10,642 bases of DNA, taken from contig JBBSLT010000082.1 of the NCBI GenBank assembly GCA_038233555.1, forward strand, positions 1 through 10,642. The letters run 5' to 3'. The translations under genes were made by a program, and so were the position numbers. The notes below the pieces were generated by a model. It made no database searches and was not told the DNA's origin. It worked only from the letters and a program-made list of their open reading frames with translations. Positions 6,931 through 10,642 of the stretch are shown piece by piece. Numbering within the stretch: the stretch's first letter is position 1; every line of letters starts with the position of its first letter. Origin of the DNA: JADDRA01 sp038233555 (GTDB lineage Bacteria > Actinomycetota > Acidimicrobiia > Acidimicrobiales > CADCSY01).

Positions 6931-7314
6931 CTACACACTGTCTTCCGTCCCTCTTGTCCTAGCGGACCCTCGGCTCGCCCGGTCGGGTCGGGGCGTTCCG
7001 TCCTCGTCAATGCGCCCGGTTGCCCTGGCCCATGCTTCCACCTCCGGCCAGTACCACAGCCGCGCTCCTCGCAGGCCGTCGAAGACGAACACGGCCTCGG
7101 GGAAACTGTCGTCGGTGCGACGCCAGAAGTGGACGACCTGCACGTTGCGATAGCCCAGCCGCTGCGTGATGGCCCGCGCGGACACGAGCTGGTCGATGTC
7201 CACCTGGCGGCCCACCGCCGCACCGTAGTCACGGCGAGGCACCCTACGGCTGGGACGCCCTAGCTGTAAAGCTTTCCGCTTGAGCCATCGCTGAATCGTG
7301 ACAATCCCCATCAC
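6931..7314 (-). CDS. Small helix-turn-helix (AlpA/MerR-like) DNA-binding protein
   Basis: A protein of up to 127 residues with a winged HTH domain at about 43-97. The sequence VSARAITQRLGYRN is the HTH, followed by VVHFWRR, a FPEAV turn and RLWYWPEVEAWARATGR, the closing helix typical of AlpA/excisionase-like and MerR-like small regulators. The N-terminus is basic and includes IVTIQRWLKRKALQLGRPSR, which itself looks like the end of another HTH. The start is uncertain: GTG 7314 or ATG 7311, both adjacent, with only GAG upstream; the frame stays open to a stop at 7426-7428 without another ATG/GTG/TTG. The C-terminus is polar and Arg-rich. It lies between the tad operon and the divergent conjugation-like genes, so it may control either or act as an excisionase. 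Targets are unknown. Confidence 0.72.
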   Translation of the reverse strand: MMGIVTIQRWLKRKALQLGRPSRRVPRRDYGAAVGRQVDIDQLVSARAITQRLGYRNVQVVHFWRRTDDSFPEAVFVFDGLRGARLWYWPEVEAWARATGRIDEDGTPRPDRASRGSARTRGTEDSV

Positions 7315-7403
7315 CTCAGTACCGGCGTGCTCGTAGCCCTGTTGGTGAAAAAAATCCCCAGTTTCTTTCCCCCTCGGCCGTTCGAGGGCGCCGGTATTGA
7401 TAC
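7315..7403. promoter_or_regulatory. Divergent intergenic region with nested inverted repeats
   Basis: These 89 bases separate the minus-strand HTH gene from the plus-strand NTF2-like gene and must hold at least the plus-strand promoter. They contain an A7 run (7348-7354) and a pyrimidine-rich stretch (7362-7375) unlike the surrounding DNA. Two inverted repeats are perfect: an 8-base pair TACCGGCG (7320-7327) / CGCCGGTA (7389-7396) that brackets the region, and a hairpin CCCTCG (7371-7376) / CGAGGG (7383-7388) with a 6-base loop. I see no clear -35/-10 pair in either direction. Operator use by the adjacent HTH protein is inference. Confidence 0.5.
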
Positions 7404-8081
7404 ATGAGACAAAACACAGAACCAGTCAGTCCTGGCCGTGGTCGGCGTCGGCTCGTGGTCGCCTGCGGGTTTCTCTTGGCGCTCGGCAGTGGTGCACTCG
7501 CCCTCGCCCTCGGCCCTGACGGTCCCCCGGCCTCGGTGGTGGCCACCTGGTCACCCACTCCCCCGCCCACCAGCACCGTCAGCACAAAACCGAAGTCGAT
7601 GACGACGACCCTTGCACCCGAGCCGACCGCGGCTCCGGCCGAAGTACTCGAGCCGCCTCCCGAGGCTCCGCCCGATCCGAGCGACCTGCCGGCCCTCACT
7701 TCGGCGGAGCAAGCCACGCCCGAGGCTGTGGCCGAGCGCTTCCTCGTCACCTATGCCAGCTTCGATCCCGGCGCCGACCCGGCCGGGCTCGACACCCGCC
7801 TGGCGGGGCTCACCACCCCCGAGCTCCTCGAGGAACTCGGGCGCGACTCGTCGGCATCGGCTGCGCTCGACGACCTGCGCCGGCGAAAGGTCACCTTCGC
7901 CGGCCAGGTGGTGGATCTGACGGTCTCCGAGCGCTCCGAGGCCCGGGTCAGCGTGGCCGCGGCGGTGGAGCACACCACCGCCGTCGACGGCGTGGTCGAG
8001 CCCGACTTCCGCATCGCCGCCTACACCCTGACCCTGGTCCCCTCCGGGACGGGCTGGCTCGTCGCCGGGCTCACGCAATGA
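7404..8081 (+). CDS. Bitopic NTF2-like protein (TcpC/VirB8-like, conjugation-type)
   Basis: A 225-residue protein with a short basic cytoplasmic tail (GRGRRR), one membrane helix at about 17-37, a long Pro/Thr-rich stalk at about 40-95 and a C-terminal domain of about 105-225 that faces outward. The domain starts with a helix (PEAVAERFLVTYASF) and ends in strands (RVSVAAAVEHTT, FRIAAYTLTLVPSGTGWLVAGL) as NTF2-like folds do. Single-helix proteins with NTF2-like outer domains are scaffolds of conjugation channels (VirB8, TcpC). The next gene overlaps as ATGA and encodes a wall hydrolase, supporting that reading. The start is the only ATG giving a proper topology; no strong ribosome binding site is visible (GAGG is 16 bases away). 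The conjugation role is inference from architecture and context; other NTF2-like secreted proteins are possible. Confidence 0.7.
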   Translation: MRQNTEPVSPGRGRRRLVVACGFLLALGSGALALALGPDGPPASVVATWSPTPPPTSTVSTKPKSMTTTLAPEPTAAPAEVLEPPPEAPPDPSDLPALTSAEQATPEAVAERFLVTYASFDPGADPAGLDTRLAGLTTPELLEELGRDSSASAALDDLRRRKVTFAGQVVDLTVSERSEARVSVAAAVEHTTAVDGVVEPDFRIAAYTLTLVPSGTGWLVAGLTQ

Positions 8082-9067
8082 CCAAGGGGCCGCTCCTCGC
8101 TCTGCTCTTGCTCTTCGTCACACCGGTGGTGGTGGTCGTGGCTGTGCTGGGGATCCTCATCGTCATCGTCACCGGCGCTGCCTCGGCGTCGTCGTCGACG
8201 CCGTCGGGCGCAGCGCTGGCCGACATCCCGGCCAACCTGCTGCCCGTCTACCAGGCCGCCGCCGAGCGCTGTGCCATGCCCTGGGCCGTCGTCGCCGCGG
8301 TGGGCAAGATCGAGAGCGACCACGGTCGCTCCCAGGCCCAGGGCGTGCACTCCGGGGCCAACTTCGCCGGCGCCTCGGGACCCATGCAGTTCCTCGCCGC
8401 CACGTGGCGCGCCTATGGCGTCGACGGGGACGGGGACGGGGTGGCCGACGTCTACAACCCCGTCGACGCCATCCACGGCGCCGCCAACTACCTCTGCGCC
8501 AACGGCGCCGGCGAGGGCGACCCGGCCCGGTTGCGCAGCGCCATCTGGAACTACAACCACGCCGAGTGGTACGTCAACAAGGTCCTGGCCCAGGCGGCCG
8601 AGTACGAGGAGGCCGCCGCCAGCACCATCGCCGGTGACTACACCGTGCCTCTAGCCGCCTCCACGCCGGGCTTGAGCCAAGCGGCGATGGCCAAGCCTCA
8701 CCACGACTATCCGGCGTGGGACTTCGCCACCCCCACCGGCACACCCATCCTCGCCGCCGCCGCCGGCGTGGTGGCCGCCACCACCTCCTCGGGCGCCTGC
8801 GGCAACGGGGTGGTCATCGACGGTACCGACGGGCACCGCTACACCTACTGCCACGGCGTGAGCACCGGCGTGGCCCGAGGCGAGAGCGTCGCCGTTGGCC
8901 AGCAGATCATGCTCTCGGGCAGCAGCGGGCGCTCGACCGGTCCCCACCTCCACTTCCAGATCGTCGTCGGGGGCACCAAGGTCTGCCCCCAGACGCTGCT
9001 CCTCGCCTGGTCCGAAGGCATCGGGACCAACCCGGCCTCGGCGCCGACCTCGGGCTGCACCTCTTGA
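8078..9067 (+). CDS. Lytic transglycosylase (SLT) - M23 endopeptidase fusion, wall hydrolase
   Basis: A 329-residue membrane-anchored peptidoglycan hydrolase. A long hydrophobic anchor (about 5-33) is followed by a lysozyme-like SLT domain (about 50-175) with catalytic Glu79 in GKIESDHGRS, then GASGPMQFLAATW and IWNYNHAEWYVNKVL. A second domain (about 186-305) is M23/LytM: HHDYPAWDFATPTGTPI supplies His208/209 and Asp215, His259 lies in YTYCHG, and His290/His292 form GPHLHF. The first domain should cut glycan strands and the second peptide cross-links. A DGDGDG loop (116-121) recalls Ca-binding loops in related SLT proteins and is encoded by a GACGGG triplication. The ATG overlaps the stop of the NTF2-like gene (ATGA). 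Two-domain hydrolases like this open the wall for Gram-positive conjugation machines or phage entry; the partner gene favours conjugation. Confidence 0.92.
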   Translation: MTKGPLLALLLLFVTPVVVVVAVLGILIVIVTGAASASSSTPSGAALADIPANLLPVYQAAAERCAMPWAVVAAVGKIESDHGRSQAQGVHSGANFAGASGPMQFLAATWRAYGVDGDGDGVADVYNPVDAIHGAANYLCANGAGEGDPARLRSAIWNYNHAEWYVNKVLAQAAEYEEAAASTIAGDYTVPLAASTPGLSQAAMAKPHHDYPAWDFATPTGTPILAAAAGVVAATTSSGACGNGVVIDGTDGHRYTYCHGVSTGVARGESVAVGQQIMLSGSSGRSTGPHLHFQIVVGGTKVCPQTLLLAWSEGIGTNPASAPTSGCTS

Positions 9068-9180
9068 GCGCTGCGGCCCACTCCCCCGGCGGCGCTGCCC
9101 TGCCCACCTGCCCGCGGCCAGGCGACTCACTGCGGGCCTGGGCACCAACCACCACGGTGGCGGCGGGACCTGCTCCTCTC

Positions 9181-9197
9181 CCCCGCTTGCCGCGGGG
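9181..9197 (+). repeat. Short GC hairpin downstream of the wall-hydrolase gene
   Basis: CCCCGC (9181-9186) pairs with GCGGGG (9192-9197) around a 5-base loop, about 115 bases after the hydrolase stop. There is no T tract after it, so it is not a standard intrinsic terminator. It may stabilise the transcript end or be part of the structured region upstream of ssb. Confidence 0.35.
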
Positions 9198-9371
9198 CAC
9201 GACTGGAGCGTGCGAGACGATGCCGCGCCGAAGCACCTTTGCCGGTCCCGACCACGCCCGACGCGGCTGGCTACCCACGAGCCTTCCCTCCGCTCGGGGT
9301 CCGCCTGGCTGTCTGCGCTTCACCTTGGCACAGCGCCGCCGGCGTGCAAGCCGCTCGCTGCGCTCCGGGCG

Positions 9372-9416
9372 ACCTGGCTACGCCAGGTTGACACGCCGGC
9401 TTTCTCGCCGTGCCTG
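9372..9416 (+). promoter_or_regulatory. Candidate promoter-operator of the ssb-primase unit
   Basis: A perfect 7-base inverted repeat with a 3-base centre, ACCTGGC-TAC-GCCAGGT (9372-9388), ends on the first base of a consensus -35 hexamer TTGACA (9388-9393). A protein bound to the palindrome would compete with RNA polymerase, the usual layout of a repressor site. The expected -10 position (9411-9416) reads TGCCTG, a poor match, so the promoter call is weak. The 9-mer GGTTGACAC is shared with the candidate tad promoter. The regulator is unknown; the HTH protein is one candidate. Confidence 0.35.
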
Positions 9417-9447
9417 TCTCCACTTCGTCAACCAAGCAACCCCGCCC

Positions 9448-9456
9448 AAAGGAGGG
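9448..9456 (+). promoter_or_regulatory. Ribosome binding site deciding the ssb start
   Basis: AAAGGAGG occupies 9448-9455 and lies 7 bases before the ATG at 9463. It fixes the start of the 120-residue SSB and rules out the longer reading frame that is open upstream. Confidence 0.85.
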
Positions 9457-9462
9457 CATCTC

Positions 9463-9825
9463 ATGAACACCATCAGCCTCATCGGACGACTCACCCGGGA
9501 CCCCGACCACCGGGTCTCCCCCAACGGCACCGACATCTGCAAGCTCCGGGTGGCCGTGCCCCGCCGCAAGACCAACGGAGAGGAGCAGCCCCCGATCTAC
9601 GTCACCGTGGTGGCCTTCGGCGCCCAGGCCCGCACCGCCAACGAGTACCTGGCCAAGGGCCGCCAGGTGGGCATCACCGGCCGCCTCGACTACAGCGAGT
9701 GGACCGCAGACGACGGCTCCAAGCGCAGCACGCACGAGGTCGTAGCGGAGGACGTGCAGTTCCTCGAACGCCTACGGGCCGAGGCGCCGCCCACCGAGGG
9801 GCAGCCCTCCGAGGAGCCCTTCTAG
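9463..9825 (+). CDS. ssb: Single-stranded DNA-binding protein
   Basis: A 120-residue OB-fold SSB. It opens with MNTISLIGRLTRDPDHR, the standard first strand and loop of bacterial SSB. IYVTVVAFGAQARTANEYLAKG (45-66) and QVGITGRLDYSEW (68-80) are the family's core strands, and THEVVAEDVQFL (90-101) is the closing strand. The tail is very short (about 17 residues) but ends acidic-Pro-Phe (SEEPF), the tip that binds partner proteins. At 120 residues it is shorter than chromosomal actinobacterial SSB, which usually has a long Gly-rich tail, and so resembles plasmid, ICE or phage SSBs. It would coat single-stranded DNA during transfer or replication. A strong hairpin and then a DNA primase gene follow, consistent with a replication unit. 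Confidence 0.94.
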   Translation: MNTISLIGRLTRDPDHRVSPNGTDICKLRVAVPRRKTNGEEQPPIYVTVVAFGAQARTANEYLAKGRQVGITGRLDYSEWTADDGSKRSTHEVVAEDVQFLERLRAEAPPTEGQPSEEPF

Positions 9826-9832
9826 ACCACCT

Positions 9833-9870
9833 GGGAGCGGGCGCCTAGCGCCCGCTCCCTTCGCGCTTTT
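9833..9870 (+). terminator. Strong hairpin between ssb and primase (terminator or attenuator)
   Basis: A perfect 12-base stem, GGGAGCGGGCGC (9833-9844) with GCGCCCGCTCCC (9848-9859), closes on a 3-base CTA loop 8 bases after the ssb stop. TT follows at once and a TTTT run lies 7 bases further on (9867-9870). The stem is very strong but the T tract is interrupted, so it may be a partial terminator or a 3' stabiliser. It is also an almost perfect DNA palindrome that could be read by a protein. Confidence 0.65.
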
Positions 9871-9898
9871 CCCACCCGACAACCGCTGGAGGTCAACC

Positions 9899-10642
9899 AT
9901 GTCCTACGACCGTGCCGAGCTGCTGCGGCGCACCCACCTCGACGAGCTGTGCGACGAGCTGCTCGGGCCCCGCAAGGGCCGCGGCCGTTGCGCCTCCTGG
10001 AGCTGCCCCAGCCCTGACCACGGGCCCCAGACGGGCCGGACCCCACCGCTGATGGTGTTCACCTCTCGCACGGGAGACCGGCGGTGGCGCTGTCACGCCT
10101 GCGGAGCCGGCGGCACGGCTCTCGACCTGGTGATGCTCACCCAGCACCTCGACTTCCGGGACGCGATCGAGACCCTGGCCCGACGCTGTGGCATGGCAGC
10201 CGACGAGCGCCCGATCGCTCCGATTCGCCGCGCCGCGCCGCAGACTGTCGCCCTGGCCCCACCTCAGCCCAACGACGTGGTGGAGCGTTACGTCGCCGCT
10301 TGCGAGCGAGTCCTGGCCTCGCCCGTCGGTGACGACGTACGCCGGTGGCTTCTGGGCCGAGGACTCAGCGTCTCCATCCTCGGAGCCAACCGCGTGGGTG
10401 CAGACCCCGGGCCGCAGCGCCTCTCCAGGCCTCGGGGCCTGCCCCGGGGCGGGCCGGGGGCGGTGTTCCCGGTCCTCGAGGACGGCCAGGCGGTCTACAC
10501 CCAACTGCGCTACCTCGATGACGTCGACGGCCGCTGGGCCAATCCGTCCACCGGGGTTGCCTCGTCTCCCCATCTCGCCCCCGTACGCCTGGCCGAAGCA
10601 CCCCGACGGGGCGATCTCTTGATCGTCACCGAGGGCATGACC
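9899..10642 (+). CDS. CHC2 zinc-finger DNA primase (partial, right edge)
   Basis: 248 codons with no stop before the window ends. The start ATG at 9899 has GGAGG (9888-9892) six bases upstream. Residues about 30-80 form a CHC2-type zinc finger: Cys36-Pro in SCPSPDH, His41, then a strand (PLMVFTS) and WRCHACGAGG with Cys65 and Cys68, followed by ALDLVML, where DnaG has GDxIxFV. After a linker (about 105-145) comes a primase core start: GAVFPVLEDGQAVYTQLRYL (187-206) and RWANP (212-216). GDLLIVTEGMT (238-248) is the first strand of a TOPRIM domain with the conserved Glu245. This is the layout of plasmid, ICE and phage primases; a fused helicase may follow beyond the edge. It would synthesise primers on the SSB-coated strand. 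A Cys-x4-His spacing in the finger differs from the usual CPFH. Confidence 0.88.
   Translation, partial: MSYDRAELLRRTHLDELCDELLGPRKGRGRCASWSCPSPDHGPQTGRTPPLMVFTSRTGDRRWRCHACGAGGTALDLVMLTQHLDFRDAIETLARRCGMAADERPIAPIRRAAPQTVALAPPQPNDVVERYVAACERVLASPVGDDVRRWLLGRGLSVSILGANRVGADPGPQRLSRPRGLPRGGPGAVFPVLEDGQAVYTQLRYLDDVDGRWANPSTGVASSPHLAPVRLAEAPRRGDLLIVTEGMT

Larger units (their letters stand above)
9068..9462. other. 395-base non-coding stretch upstream of ssb, rich in inverted repeats
   Basis: No gene is supported here. The plus frame of ssb is open throughout but reads as Arg-rich sequence with no domain, and ssb has its own ribosome binding site. The stretch holds several perfect inverted repeats: CCACC/GGTGG (9149-9160), CCCCGC/GCGGGG (9181-9197), CGCCG-C-CGGCG (9334-9344) and ACCTGGC-TAC-GCCAGGT (9372-9388). 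It also has a CGCTC direct repeat (9352-9356 and 9361-9365) and a consensus -35-like TTGACA (9388-9393). It must contain the ssb promoter and could include a transcription end for the hydrolase gene or an origin of transfer or replication; the last is inference only. Confidence 0.6.

Noticed and set aside
7316..7750. A 144-codon minus-strand frame opposite the NTF2-like gene
   Set aside because: Low-complexity Gly/Ser/Ala/Arg shadow; the plus strand encodes a protein with membrane helix, stalk and domain.
8425..8445. GACGGG tandem triplication that looks like a microsatellite
   Set aside because: It encodes the DGDGDG loop common in related SLT-domain proteins, so protein function explains it.
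8716..9462. In-frame upstream extension of ssb through the hydrolase gene and the non-coding stretch
   Set aside because: The strong AAAGGAGG before ATG 9463 and the canonical SSB N-terminus fix the start; the upstream part has no domain.
1..10642. CRISPR arrays, tRNA or rRNA genes and insertion sequences
   Set aside because: No regularly spaced repeats, no tRNA-like clover-leaf arms and no transposase sequence or terminal repeats were seen on either strand.

Overview
The window is very GC-rich and reads as DNA from a high-GC actinomycete-type bacterium (Actinomycetota). The evidence is composition, GTG starts, ATGA/GTGA start-stop overlaps, and a tad gene order (ATPase-like CpaE, TadA, TadB, TadC, small pilin, two TadE-like proteins) that is the known actinobacterial arrangement, as in the Mycobacterium Rv3660c-Rv3654c cluster. 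I cannot place it to genus.

Layout. Positions 1-6771 are one tightly packed minus-strand operon, read right to left. It encodes an NTF2-like lipoprotein (6771-6187), a secreted PKD-like protein (6202-5360), a CpaB/SAF-domain protein (5363-4674), a CpaE/TadZ-like protein with a degenerate Walker A (4666-3860), TadA ATPase (3863-2565), TadB (2568-1720) and TadC (1723-791). After a 91-base gap with a strong ribosome binding site come a small Flp-type pilin (699-451), a TadE-like minor pilin (447-55) and the start of a second TadE-like protein (55 to beyond the left edge). A small HTH/excisionase-like regulator (7314-6931, minus) sits just upstream of this operon.

From 7404 rightwards the plus strand carries a bitopic protein with a proline-rich stalk and an NTF2-like domain (7404-8081). 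It overlaps an SLT lytic transglycosylase-M23 endopeptidase fusion (8078-9067). A 395-base non-coding stretch rich in inverted repeats follows, then ssb (9463-9825), a strong hairpin, and a CHC2-type DNA primase that runs off the right edge.

How they fit together. The minus operon should build a Tad/Flp pilus: TadA powers it, TadB/TadC form the inner-membrane platform, and the pilin and TadE-like proteins are the fibre subunits. No TadV prepilin peptidase is visible. The plus-strand pair resembles the VirB8/TcpC-like plus VirB1-like wall-hydrolase pair of Gram-positive conjugation systems. With ssb and a plasmid/phage-type primase beside it, the window looks like part of a plasmid or integrative element that carries a Tad pilus next to DNA-transfer and replication genes. 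That combination is the most interesting hypothesis here. No relaxase, coupling protein or integrase lies in the window to prove mobility.
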